The translations under genes were made by a program, and so were the position numbers. Below, piece by piece: positions 45,985 to 54,633 of a stretch of DNA of 64,000 nt. Under the pieces are notes generated by a model. That model worked only from the letters and a program-made list of their open reading frames with translations. It searched no databases and had not been told where the DNA came from. This stretch comes from Ureibacillus acetophenoni (GTDB lineage Bacteria; Bacillota; Bacilli; Bacillales_A; Planococcaceae): assembly GCF_900220965.1 (NCBI RefSeq), contig NZ_OBQC01000004.1, positions 62,001 through 126,000 of the forward strand. The letters run 5' to 3'. The first letter of the stretch is position 1, and each line of letters starts with the position of its first letter.

Positions 45985-47769
45985 ATGAAAAAATTCTGTC
46001 AAGAGTGCGGCCATGAAGCAAAAGCCACTGATATTATGTGTACTAATTGTGGTACAGAAATTATTGATATTAATGATAAGCAACAATCTGCATCTCAAAC
46101 AAAATTAAATACAGAAATGAAGCCTCAAAAAGGAAAACAGCCAATGTCAAAACAGCAAAAGATTCTCATCAGTGTTGTTGGGGCATTGGCTGTCCTAATA
46201 ATAGGCTTTTCAGTTTGGGCAAACCTATACTTCTCAAAAGATTCTACAGAAAATCGATTTTACAAAGCGATTGAAAATAAAGATTCCGAACAATTAGAGC
46301 AACTTCTAATTTACGAAAACGGTTCTACCGCTACGAAAAATGAACTGGATGCATTCATAAAACTAGCGGATGATCTAAAAGAAAACGAACTTAAGAGTTT
46401 AGTAAATGTTGTACCTGATGGCAAATTCCTTGGTATATTCCAAAAGCATAAAGTACAAGCTATCGACCAATTTGCGTACTATAGTGGACCAACTGAAGGT
46501 CTTGAAATGCAATTCAATAATTCGAAAATAAAAGATCAAAAAGATAGTGATGGCATCACATACGGTCCCCTTCTACCGGGTATTTACACAGTGAATGTCA
46601 GCTTAGATAATGAATTCGGTAAATCCACTACGGAAATTGAAGTCACATTAGCGAATTCAACTTCTGAAAAAGTTTCGATGGACGAGCTTCCAATTGGTGT
46701 AGCAAGTGTCAATGTAGTAAATTACGATGGCGAATTAATGTCCAAAAGCCATTTACTGGTGAATGGGAATAAAGTCGAAATTGATGAAAACGGAGAATCC
46801 GGCAACTTCGGTCCCCTCTTCTTAGATGGTTCGCAGGAAGTAAAAGTCGTTGCGAACTATCCTTGGGGTGAAGTGGAATCAAAATCCTATTCTATCGATT
46901 CAAATTACATCGAAGTGGATGCATCGTTAGTTTCTGGTGACCAACTAGAAAAAATAAAAGAGGTTCTTCTTACATTTGGTGAAGAAATGCAAGATGCAAA
47001 AGCTCAATTATCAACAGACGTTTTCACAAGTGTTACAGATATATTGAGGGATGATTTCTTATACTTTGAAATTGACCCACTCCTTCGTGAAAATATTTAT
47101 TACACAGGTAAATTAAATAAAGTTGAATTAAATGCCGATAACATGTGGCCACATAATGGACTAGTTGTAGTTCATTCCATGTTTGATTATTCTTACGCAT
47201 TCTTCGAAGCTGGTGAAGAACCACCTGCTTTAGAAGATTACGAACTTCATTCATTTGTTGGACTAGCTTACGACGAATCAACGCAAGAATGGAAGGTAAG
47301 CTATATTGAAGCTGACAATCACGAAGGTGTAGACCCAACGGATACTTTGAAAGGTTCTGAAGTGGTTTACGCACCAAGTGATGAAGCAATAACAGTTTCG
47401 GGAACTGATCTTCGAGCGGAAATGCAAGAGTTTATGGAAGCTTATACAATTGCAAGTGTGGATGCAATTAACTTCCGTGACATTTCGCATATGAGCCCTT
47501 ATCTCACTTCTGACGGCCCTCGCTATGAGGAAGCGTTAGATTATATCGCTTACTTAGAAAATGCGGGAATAACGGAAGAATACGTTTCAACTGAGGTTGT
47601 GGATGTGGTAGATCACGGAGATGGCTCGTACTTAGTGACGACACACGAAGAATTCATCATCTTCTATCCTACAAGAGAATCTCAAAACCGATACGAAACG
47701 GTTGTGGAAGTGAAGAAAGAAAACGGCTCGTGGAAAGTGCATAAGTTAGTTTCGACGAAGGGAATATGA
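45985..47769 (+). CDS. TcaA/YvbJ-like zinc-ribbon membrane protein
   Basis: The 594-residue protein has an N-terminal zinc ribbon (CQECGHEAKATDIMCTNCGTE), a basic linker, one membrane helix (about 54-76, KILISVVGALAVLIIGFSVWANLYF) and a large extracytoplasmic part with TcaA-type domains: GPLLPGIYTVNVSLDNEFG (about 190-210) and a matching second module near 265-300. A C-terminal NTF2-like domain (about 470-594) follows. TcaA proteins affect glycopeptide response and cell-wall homeostasis in staphylococci. The start is ATG 45985, with AGAGG upstream. It is followed by a strong terminator. Confidence 0.8.
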   Translation: MKKFCQECGHEAKATDIMCTNCGTEIIDINDKQQSASQTKLNTEMKPQKGKQPMSKQQKILISVVGALAVLIIGFSVWANLYFSKDSTENRFYKAIENKDSEQLEQLLIYENGSTATKNELDAFIKLADDLKENELKSLVNVVPDGKFLGIFQKHKVQAIDQFAYYSGPTEGLEMQFNNSKIKDQKDSDGITYGPLLPGIYTVNVSLDNEFGKSTTEIEVTLANSTSEKVSMDELPIGVASVNVVNYDGELMSKSHLLVNGNKVEIDENGESGNFGPLFLDGSQEVKVVANYPWGEVESKSYSIDSNYIEVDASLVSGDQLEKIKEVLLTFGEEMQDAKAQLSTDVFTSVTDILRDDFLYFEIDPLLRENIYYTGKLNKVELNADNMWPHNGLVVVHSMFDYSYAFFEAGEEPPALEDYELHSFVGLAYDESTQEWKVSYIEADNHEGVDPTDTLKGSEVVYAPSDEAITVSGTDLRAEMQEFMEAYTIASVDAINFRDISHMSPYLTSDGPRYEEALDYIAYLENAGITEEYVSTEVVDVVDHGDGSYLVTTHEEFIIFYPTRESQNRYETVVEVKKENGSWKVHKLVSTKGI

Positions 47770-47772
47770 TTG

Positions 47773-47807
47773 GAACGCATGGTAAAGGAATTTGCCATGC
47801 GTTTTTA
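47773..47807 (+). terminator. Terminator of the zinc-ribbon operon
   Basis: AACGCATGG and CCATGCGTT pair around a twelve-base loop, followed by TTTATAT. Confidence 0.85.
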
Positions 47808-47811
47808 TATT

Positions 47812-48000
47812 AACGGGAAAAATTCCACTTATTGTATTTGGTAGGGGCAAAAAAGTTTGAAATAGAGGGAGATTTTCTGCTTAACTGTTCATATTTAGTC
47901 GAAATTCAGGAATTTTGAAAAATTAAATGAAAAAACTCCTCTTATTTGTAGGCAAATACAGATATTTCTCAATCTTATATGGAATATCTCCCCCTTATTT
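47812..48000 (-). repeat. Dispersed four-dyad element, copy 2 (inverted)
   Basis: Read on the minus strand it has TAAG-N9/10-TCC dyads whose forward CTTA positions are 47994, 47941, 47880 and 47828. The spacings of 53, 61 and 52 bp match copy 1 at 23 kb. The end segment TACAATAAG-N-G-N-AATTTTTCC is nearly the same in both. It fills the 323-bp gap before the Old Yellow Enzyme gene; nothing else was found there. Confidence 0.75.
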
Positions 48001-48092
48001 CCATTTCCACGAAACAAAGCAACCTATTTGAAAATTAAAACGACTAAGCGTATCGTTAAATAGGAGATTTGACTAGATTGGGGGAGAAAGTT

Positions 48093-49217
48093 ATGAATGA
48101 GAAATATAAGGATTTATTTTCACCTTTAACATTACCGAATGGTGTGGAATTGAAAAACCGATTAGTAATTGCACCAATGACTCACTATTCATCGAATCCA
48201 GATGGGACGGTTACTGAAGATGAGTTAAGATACTATGCCCGTCGTTCCGGTGGTGTGAGTGCAGTGATTACTGCTTGTACCTATGTTATTCAGAATGGTA
48301 AAGGCTTTTTCTATCATTTTGGTGCGGACCGCGATGAATTGATTCCAAGTTTACGGAAGGTTGCTACAGCCATAAAAGAGCAAGGGGCAAAAGCGATTCT
48401 ACAGATTTACCATGGTGGTAGACAGAGCCCTCCGGATTTAGTACCGAATGGTGATATTGTCAGCGCAAGCGCAATCCCAGCTGAAAGACCCGGTGCTAAA
48501 ACACCTCGTGCACTTACTGAAACAGAAATTGAAGAAATCATTGATGCCTTTGGAGAAGCGACGCGACGTGCAATCGAAGCGGGCTATGATGGTGTGGAGG
48601 TACATGGTGCAAACGGCTACCTCGTTCAACAATTTTTCTCACCACATTCCAATCGTAGAGAAGACCGATTTGGTGGCAGCTTAGAAAGAAGAATGGCTTT
48701 CCCATTAGCTATTATTGATAAAATTAATAGTGTCGTAGCAGCTCATGCGAAATCCCCTTTCATTGTCGGCTACCGTTTTTCACCTGAAGAAGCTGAAACA
48801 CCAGGAATCACAATGGTTGATACGCTAAAATTCGTTGATGTCCTCGCTGATCAAGGATTAGATTACCTTCACGTTTCTTTAGGAGACTTTTTCTCAACGC
48901 CAAGAGTCGGTGTAGATGATTTAACGAAAACGCGAGTCGAATATTTGCTAGAAACGATTGATAACCGAGTTCCGCTTATTGGTGTTGGGTCCATTCAAAC
49001 TGCGGATGATGCGCGGAAAGCATTGGATACTGGCGTTGCTCTTTTGGCAATCGGGCGAGGAATTATCGTAGATCCTGACTGGGTTCAAAAAATCCAAGAA
49101 GGTAGAGAAAATGAAATCATCACAAAAATTAACCGAAACAATCAAAAGGAATTAGTCATTCCAGATGGTTTATGGCATAAAATTATGAACGTGCCTGGAT
49201 GGTTCCCGGTGGAATAA
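48093..49217 (+). CDS. NADH:flavin oxidoreductase (Old Yellow Enzyme family)
   Basis: The 374-residue TIM-barrel flavoprotein should reduce activated double bonds or 2,4-dienoyl-type substrates with FMN. Family segments are NRLVIAPMTHYSSNPDG, ILQIYHGGRQSPP, the active-site and FMN region GVEVHGANGYLVQQFFSPHSNRREDRFGGSLERR, and the phosphate-binding IGVGSIQTADDARKAL and LLAIGRGIIVDPDW. No iron-sulfur or second flavin domain is present, so it is a short OYE. The ATG at 48093 is chosen because GGGGGAGAAAG precedes it; the frame starts eight codons earlier. Confidence 0.93.
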   Translation: MNEKYKDLFSPLTLPNGVELKNRLVIAPMTHYSSNPDGTVTEDELRYYARRSGGVSAVITACTYVIQNGKGFFYHFGADRDELIPSLRKVATAIKEQGAKAILQIYHGGRQSPPDLVPNGDIVSASAIPAERPGAKTPRALTETEIEEIIDAFGEATRRAIEAGYDGVEVHGANGYLVQQFFSPHSNRREDRFGGSLERRMAFPLAIIDKINSVVAAHAKSPFIVGYRFSPEEAETPGITMVDTLKFVDVLADQGLDYLHVSLGDFFSTPRVGVDDLTKTRVEYLLETIDNRVPLIGVGSIQTADDARKALDTGVALLAIGRGIIVDPDWVQKIQEGRENEIITKINRNNQKELVIPDGLWHKIMNVPGWFPVE

Positions 49218-49223
49218 ATAACA

Positions 49224-49268
49224 AAGCCTATGAAATTCACTCTATAAAAATTTCATAGGCTTTTATTT
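49224..49268 (+). terminator. Terminator of the Old Yellow Enzyme gene
   Basis: AAGCCTATGAAATT pairs with AATTTCATAGGCTT around a short loop, followed by TTATTTCT. Confidence 0.88.
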
Positions 49269-49324
49269 CTAAATGTTGGTGTTTCGATAAATGATTCTGG
49301 GTAAGGCGTAACCAGATAAATTAT

Positions 49325-50095
49325 AAAAGACAAATCTAAAGAATACCTTCGCCAAATGTCTTTTATAAACCTTATAAAGTACAAATCTAATGGTAATCCT
49401 GCTCCAAATGTCTTTTAGAGACCTTATAAAAGACATTACTAAGGGAAAACCTAGGCGAATTGCCTTTTAGAGCCTTTATAAAAGACATTTCTCAGAGTAA
49501 TCCTGCTCCAAATGTCTTTTAGACACCCTATAAAAGACATTACTAAGGGAAAACCTAGGCGAATTGTCTTTTAGAGACCCTATAAAAGACATTTCTCAGA
49601 GTAATCCTGCTCCATATGTCTGATAGAGACCCTTTAAAAGACATTTCTCAGAGTAATCCTGCTCCAAATGTCTTTTAGAGTCCTTATAAAAGACATTTCT
49701 CAGGGAAATCCTACTCCAAATGTCTTTTAGAGACCTTATAAAAGACATTTCTCAGGGAAATCCTGCTCCAAATGTCTTTTAGAGACCTTATAAAAGACAT
49801 TTCTCAGAGTAATCCTGCTCCAAATGTCTTTTAGAGTCCTTATAAAAGACATTTCTCAGGGTAATCCTACTCCAAATGTCTTTTAGAGACCTTATAAAAG
49901 ACATTTCTCAGAGTAATCCTGCTCCAAATGTCTTTTAGAGACCTTATAAAAGACATTTCTCAGGGAAATCCTGCTCCAAATGTCTTTTAGAGTCCTTATA
50001 AAAGACATTTCTCAGGGAAATCCCGCTCCAAATGTCATTTAGACCCCTTATAAAAGACAAAACCTAGCCTAAATTTGAGCGAACCGTCTTTTATA
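49325..50095. repeat. Tandem dyad array D, 52-bp period, 15 units
   Basis: GACA (or a one-base variant) occurs at 49329, 49380, 49432, 49484 and then every 52 bp to 50056. TGTC follows each after 25 bases (24 in the first), and the last reads CGTC at 50085. The arms AAAAGACATTT / AAATGTCTTTT are perfect in most units. Early units alternate between two sequence types, giving a 104-bp higher-order repeat. It lies between convergent genes and stops nine bases before the lipoprotein stop codon. Confidence 0.95.
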
Positions 50096-50103
50096 AAACT
50101 ATA

Positions 50104-50775
50104 CTATAATTCAATAAGTTGATCAGTTGCTTGATATTCTAAAATTTCATTTGCAGTATCCTTAGCCCATTTCAAAGCTTCTTCTTCATCCATGTTATAT
50201 TTGACACTAACTAACTTCGCGACAATGATGTCATGTAGTAGAGGATCGTACACTTGTCCATCATTAGTAAGCTCTTCGTACTTTTCCATCATAAAATCAA
50301 ACATATCACGACTAGAATCATAGATTTCATCCCCATTCAGATACAAGCTAGATGGGAAACTTGGATCGTAGGTATACACATCATCACCGAAATGTAACTC
50401 AATTAGGCTAATCGTACAACTAATATTCTCCCCACACCAAAGATCGGTTTGAATATAACCACGAACTGGCTGTGAATGTAATAATGTTAATTGTAGTTCA
50501 TTTAATTTCCGAATAATGTTCGAAAATACGATGAACTTTTCTTGATCCGTTAAATTAATAAATTCATCACTAGCATCCGTTTTAATCGTTATGTATTTAT
50601 TATCATCACCGCCGCCGATCACACTACTAAATGGTTCGGCAATATATTTCTCTATTTTAGGTGAAGTTAGATTGATTGTAAGTCGATCGATATCTTCAGT
50701 CGTCATTTCATCACCACAAGCAGAAAGCCAAAAGATACTCATGAACAATGATAATAGGCAAAATAATTTCTTCAT
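50104..50775 (-). CDS. Predicted lipoprotein of unknown function
   Basis: The 223-residue product has a lipoprotein signal MKKLFCLLSLFMSIFWLSAC, with the lipid-bearing Cys20 followed by GDE. The mature part is acidic, with no recognised domain. Two cysteines in LWCGENISCTISL (about residues 113-119) could pair outside the cell. The ATG at 50775 has GGAGG upstream; the open frame begins four codons earlier at a TTG. It follows spoVS on the strand behind that gene's region and stands alone, immediately next to array D. Confidence 0.8.
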   Translation of the reverse strand: MKKLFCLLSLFMSIFWLSACGDEMTTEDIDRLTINLTSPKIEKYIAEPFSSVIGGGDDNKYITIKTDASDEFINLTDQEKFIVFSNIIRKLNELQLTLLHSQPVRGYIQTDLWCGENISCTISLIELHFGDDVYTYDPSFPSSLYLNGDEIYDSSRDMFDFMMEKYEELTNDGQVYDPLLHDIIVAKLVSVKYNMDEEEALKWAKDTANEILEYQATDQLIEL

Positions 50776-50910
50776 AATTTCCTCCAAAATAACTATTTTC
50801 TTAGGAAACTATAGCATGAAAATAAATATTAATACCTAATAACATTCAACACTTCTATATTCCAATATTTCTAAATCTTTATCCCGAACAACCTTCATCT
50901 TTCAGTCCCA

Positions 50911-50954
50911 AAAGAAAAAGATGACCTCAAAAGCACATTCTGCTTTTGGGCCAC
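50911..50954 (-). terminator. Terminator of spoVS
   Basis: GGCC-C-AAAAGCA and TGCTTTTGAGGTC pair around a five-base loop, followed on the minus strand by ATCTTTTTCTTT. Confidence 0.85.
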
Positions 50955-50973
50955 CCCTTGAACCTTTGAACGA

Positions 50974-51240
50974 TTATCTTGTACGTTTTTCAACAACAAG
51001 TTTCAATGCTGTTCGATCTTCACCAGCAATCGTAATATCTGCAAATGCTGGAGCGCAAATTAAATCTGTTCCACTAGGTGCAACAAAGCCGCGCGCAATC
51101 GCTACTGCTTTCACTGCTTGGTTTAATGCACCTGCACCTACTGCTTGCATTTCTGCGTAACCTTGCTCACGAATAACAGCAACAAGCGCACCTGCAACAG
51201 AATTTGGATTAGAGCGAGACGATACTTTTAATGAATCCAC
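50974..51240 (-). CDS. spoVS: Stage V sporulation protein S (Alba-like)
   Basis: SpoVS is a small Alba-fold protein that promotes sporulation and coat assembly in B. subtilis, perhaps by binding nucleic acid. The 88-residue product matches the very conserved family: LKVSSRSNPNSVAGALVAVI, then AVGAGALNQAVKAVAIARGFVAPSG and a closing TALKLVVEKR. The GTG at 51240 is the family start, with GGGGAGGA upstream; the open frame extends further but is unrelated to the family. It follows ymdB, as in B. subtilis, with terminators on both sides. Confidence 0.96.
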   Translation of the reverse strand: MDSLKVSSRSNPNSVAGALVAVIREQGYAEMQAVGAGALNQAVKAVAIARGFVAPSGTDLICAPAFADITIAGEDRTALKLVVEKRTR

Positions 51241-51442
51241 AACTATTCCTCCCCATAGAGCTTTATTATGTGTTTGTTGAATGAAACGGTATTTGTGGTT
51301 TCGTTCATTCAAAGGACGTTTAAGTTTGTGTCCGTATCACATTTTATGCTGCTCATTAGTCAAATAGAATCAAAAGAAAATGTAATTTGTATTATTAGGA
51401 AATTTATTTTTATAAAAAATGAATTCCGAAACCGCTAGCCGC

Positions 51443-51479
51443 AAAAAAATAAAGACCACCCTAATATGTAGGGTGGTCT
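51443..51479 (-). terminator. Terminator of ymdB
   Basis: AGACCACCCT and AGGGTGGTCT pair around a seven-base loop, followed on the minus strand by TTATTTTTTTG. Confidence 0.9.
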
Positions 51480-51490
51480 ACCGCAATATT

Positions 51491-52288
51491 CTACGCCTCA
51501 AACGGATAATCCGCATTTATATAAATTCGCTCACACGATTTAGCTTTACCTGTTTTATTGTCAATATCAACAAAAAATCCGCTTAACACTTCTCTACCCT
51601 TTTTCGGAACTTCAAAGCGGGAAGGCATGTTCGTTTGGAATTTATAAATTACACTTTCTTTTGTCATTCCAAGAACTTCATCGTAAGGACCGGTCATTCC
51701 TACATCTGTAATGTATGCTGTCCCTTCCGGATAAATGCGAGCATCCGCTGTTTGCACATGCGTATGAGTTCCAACTAACGCAGACACTCGGCCGTCTAAA
51801 TGCCAACCAAGAGCGATTTTTTCGCTTGTCACTTCAGCGTGGAAATCGACAAAAATTAATGGAGATATTTTGCGTGCTTCTTCAACAAGTTCATCAGCCA
51901 CCGCAAATGGATCGTCATGGGGTGGTAAAAATACACGACCATGGAGATTAATTACCGATAATGTTACTCCACCCTTTTCAATTTGCACAACCCCTTTACC
52001 TGGTGCGTCTTTTGAAAAGTTTGCAGGTCTTACCAGATAATCTGCATCGTCAATAAACTCAAAAATATCTTTATTATCCCATGTATGGTTACCCATCGTA
52101 ATAACATCAACGCCAGCTTGCAACAGTTGTTGATAAATATTGTACGTAATCCCGCGCCCTGCCGCTGCGTTTTCCCCATTGGCAATAACAACATCAGGCT
52201 GATATTTTTTCTTTAGACGTGGCAAATATTTTTCTACTGCATCTCGTCCAATCGATCCTACAATATCTCCAATAAAAATTACTTTCAT
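51491..52288 (-). CDS. ymdB: YmdB-family calcineurin-like phosphodiesterase
   Basis: YmdB is a dimetal phosphodiesterase that cleaves 2',3'-cyclic nucleotides in vitro and is needed for biofilm gene expression in B. subtilis. The 265-residue protein carries the metal ligands in GDIVGSIGRDAV, NGENAAAGRG, GNHTWDN and DFHAEVTSEK and the C-terminal LVGTHTHVQTAD. The start is ATG 52288, with GAGTGA upstream. The next gene downstream is spoVS, the normal order. rny, usually just upstream of ymdB in Bacilli, is absent, and a small membrane protein is found instead. Confidence 0.95.
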   Translation of the reverse strand: MKVIFIGDIVGSIGRDAVEKYLPRLKKKYQPDVVIANGENAAAGRGITYNIYQQLLQAGVDVITMGNHTWDNKDIFEFIDDADYLVRPANFSKDAPGKGVVQIEKGGVTLSVINLHGRVFLPPHDDPFAVADELVEEARKISPLIFVDFHAEVTSEKIALGWHLDGRVSALVGTHTHVQTADARIYPEGTAYITDVGMTGPYDEVLGMTKESVIYKFQTNMPSRFEVPKKGREVLSGFFVDIDNKTGKAKSCERIYINADYPFEA

Positions 52289-52451
52289 TTATATAATCAC
52301 TCTTTCTAATTAAACAATCTTGTACAATCTTAACATAAGTGATTGATTTTTGGTTGTTTGATTGTAAATTGAGGCCCGCGTGGTGAGAGTTGATGAGGAT
52401 TTTATGGAAAGCACAAACCCGAACTGCTTGCGCTTTCCCAGAATCAAAACT

Positions 52452-52694
52452 TCAAACAAAAACTTGTAGCAGAACAATCTTAAAAGCAAACGTAAATAGT
52501 CCAATCAAAATCCCATACATTGCAAGCCGGCGATTATGACCCTTTGCCAATCCGACCATTCCAAACAAAATCGCTATCATCCAGATTGGTGCAAACACCC
52601 AACCGACAAAAGGAAGCAAACTTAAGAAAAAACCTAAAACGGCAATCCAAAAAGAAACCGTGGCAGCAGCATTCGTTTGCGTTTGCTTATTCAT
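52452..52694 (-). CDS. Small two- or three-helix membrane protein
   Basis: The 80-residue product has two to three hydrophobic helices (about 12-50 and 58-78) separated by a basic loop (LAKGHNRRLAMYG). This resembles DUF4190-type small membrane proteins, but the family is not certain. The ATG at 52694 has AAAGGGG upstream; the frame opens seven codons earlier. It lies between ymdB and the polysaccharide locus. Confidence 0.6.
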   Translation of the reverse strand: MNKQTQTNAAATVSFWIAVLGFFLSLLPFVGWVFAPIWMIAILFGMVGLAKGHNRRLAMYGILIGLFTFAFKIVLLQVFV

Positions 52695-52851
52695 GACAAC
52701 CCCTTTATCATTCATTCAACCAACCCTTTTCCACGAAAATTAATATTACCACTATTTTTCACCAGTTTTAGCTCAACTAATCAACTGATATTAATTTCCA
52801 TATAATATTTTTTCGCTAGGTTAGATAAAAGATCGCAAAGGGAAACAAAAA

Positions 52852-52887
52852 CACAAAAAAAAACGCAATCCCATTTGAAATCGCGTT
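52852..52887 (-). terminator. Terminator at the end of the polysaccharide locus
   Basis: AACGCGAT and ATTGCGTT pair around a ten-base loop, followed on the minus strand by a run of nine T residues. Confidence 0.85.
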
Positions 52888-52911
52888 CAACAGAATTTAT
52901 TAAATTGATCA

Positions 52912-53616
52912 TCATTTATACTCACTATAATAATAATGGTTATTCGGTAATTTGAAATTATTTAAAACTACTCCGAGGATTTTAGCATGAGAAGCTTCTA
53001 GAAGGGATTTAGCTTTTAATACATCAGCACGGTTAACTTTACCTGAATTGACAACAAGAATTGTCCCGTCACAAATATTAGAAATAATTTGGGCATCAGT
53101 TACTGGCAGTAATGGTGGGGCATCGAAAATAATGACATCAAAATACTGTTCAAATATTTCCATAAGTTTGTTCAAAGTTTTTGAAGCTAGTAGTTCAGAA
53201 GGGTTCATAGGCACTGGACCACTAGGCAAGATATATAATTCAAAAATAAAAGTCTCTTGTACAGATTCCATATACGTAACCTTTTTTGACAATGTGTTTG
53301 ATAAACCGTATCTATTCTCTATATCAAATGTAGAATGTAATGTTGGTCTACGCATATCTGCGTCTATAATTAATACTCTCTTTCCTTCCTTTGCAAACAC
53401 TACAGCTAAATTTGAAGCTATGGTTGATTTTCCTTCTCCAGCAGTAGACGAAGTAACCAAGATTTTTTTCACATCATGATCAGGTAATGTAAAATTAATG
53501 TTCGAACGAATCGTATTGAATTGTTCCGCAATAACTGATTTAGGTTCTAAAAAAGTGATTAAGCTGTTTGGTCCTAAAGAGGTTTTTTGCTTATCATCAC
53601 TTCGAGTATTTTCCAT
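52912..53616 (-). CDS. CpsD/CapB-type bacterial tyrosine kinase, copy 1
   Basis: This cytoplasmic autokinase (BY-kinase) drives polysaccharide chain-length cycling with its membrane partner, which is encoded immediately upstream. The 234-residue protein has Walker A VTSSTAGEGKSTIASN, Walker A' VLIIDADMRRPTLH and Walker B VIIFDAPPLLPVTDA. The C-terminus NHYYYSEYK supplies the tyrosine cluster. The start is ATG 53616, overlapping the end of the partner gene by 20 bp, with GGAGGAGAGGGGG upstream. It is about 50 percent alike in visible motifs to copy 2 at 59.2 kb. It is the last gene of this part of the locus. Confidence 0.93.
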   Translation of the reverse strand: MENTRSDDKQKTSLGPNSLITFLEPKSVIAEQFNTIRSNINFTLPDHDVKKILVTSSTAGEGKSTIASNLAVVFAKEGKRVLIIDADMRRPTLHSTFDIENRYGLSNTLSKKVTYMESVQETFIFELYILPSGPVPMNPSELLASKTLNKLMEIFEQYFDVIIFDAPPLLPVTDAQIISNICDGTILVVNSGKVNRADVLKAKSLLEASHAKILGVVLNNFKLPNNHYYYSEYK

Positions 53617-54352
53617 ACTTAGTTCCCCCTCTCCTCCTCCGTTTTTTTCTCAAAGTATCAGGAATTTTATTATCTATTTCTTTTCGGTAAGTACTAATAA
53701 CACCTATAATTGGTAGCTCTAAATAATCCTCAATATCTTTTTCTCTTTTAATCGTTGTATCTAAAAACTCTAATAAATACGCTATGCCAATCCCTACTAA
53801 AATACCAACTACTAATCCAATAACAAGATTTAATAGTATATTTGGTTTAACAGGATGAGGATTAGCACTTATATCTGCTTCTGTTAAAATATTGACATTA
53901 TCGACACTCATAATCGTCGGTATTTGTGAACTAAAAATTTTGGAGATAGTATTTGCTAGTTCAACAGCTAATTCGTAATTTTTATGTTGCACTTTTATAT
54001 TAACGACTTTAGAATTTTCCGCGTGCGATACTGAAATTTGTTTCGTTAATGTTTCGTAATCCGACTCTAATTCTAATTCTTTGATTACCAGATCTAATAT
54101 GGCAGGACTTTTTATAATAACGTTATAAGTATTAATTAACTTTAAATCTCTTTCTAAAAGGTCAGAAGCATTGACTTCCGAATTACTTTTACTATTAATT
54201 AATATTTGCGTTTCCGCTTCATAGACTGGTTTCATAAAAAATAGAGTGATAAATCCTGTTAATCCAACTGATACAATTACAATGCTTAATATTATCAAAA
54301 TACGTTTTACTAACGCTCTATAAATTTGTTGGAAATCAATAGTACCCCACAC
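53597..54352 (-). CDS. Wzz/CapA-type chain-length regulator, copy 1
   Basis: The 251-residue protein has an N-terminal membrane helix (about 15-38), a Wzz extracellular domain (VYEAETQILINSKSNSEV to NILTEADISANPHPVKPN, the proline-rich motif) and a second membrane helix (about 175-196). It ends in a basic cytoplasmic tail (RKKRRRRGG) that should activate the tyrosine kinase. It forms the classical CapA/CapB or EpsA/EpsB pair with the next gene. The start is GTG 54352, with AGGGGGA upstream. A similar gene at 59.9 kb is copy 2. Confidence 0.9.
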   Translation of the reverse strand: MWGTIDFQQIYRALVKRILIILSIVIVSVGLTGFITLFFMKPVYEAETQILINSKSNSEVNASDLLERDLKLINTYNVIIKSPAILDLVIKELELESDYETLTKQISVSHAENSKVVNIKVQHKNYELAVELANTISKIFSSQIPTIMSVDNVNILTEADISANPHPVKPNILLNLVIGLVVGILVGIGIAYLLEFLDTTIKREKDIEDYLELPIIGVISTYRKEIDNKIPDTLRKKRRRRGGTKYGKYSK

Positions 54353-54571
54353 AATGCACGGTCCCCCTTGAACTATTTAGTTGCGAAAGAGCTATAGATT
54401 CATAGGTATTATAGGATTATTTAGAGCTTATTAGAGACCTACCTCACTCCATAAAATATGCATAAGAAGTAGCAAATGACTGTGCTTATAATCAACTTTT
54501 GTATGATTTGAAATAGTTAAGTTCGAAGGGGACCATTTGGCCGAGTAACTTATCTATGTACCTGTAATACT

Positions 54572-54625
54572 GTTAAAATAAAGAATCAGTGTGATTCACG
54601 AAATTCTTTGTGAACCCTACACTGA
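54572..54625 (-). terminator. Terminator of the nucleotide-sugar dehydrogenase gene
   Basis: TCAGTGT and ACACTGA pair, with inner TTCAC/GTGAA, followed on the minus strand by TTCTTTATTTT. Confidence 0.75.
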
Positions 54626-54633
54626 CCCTGTTT

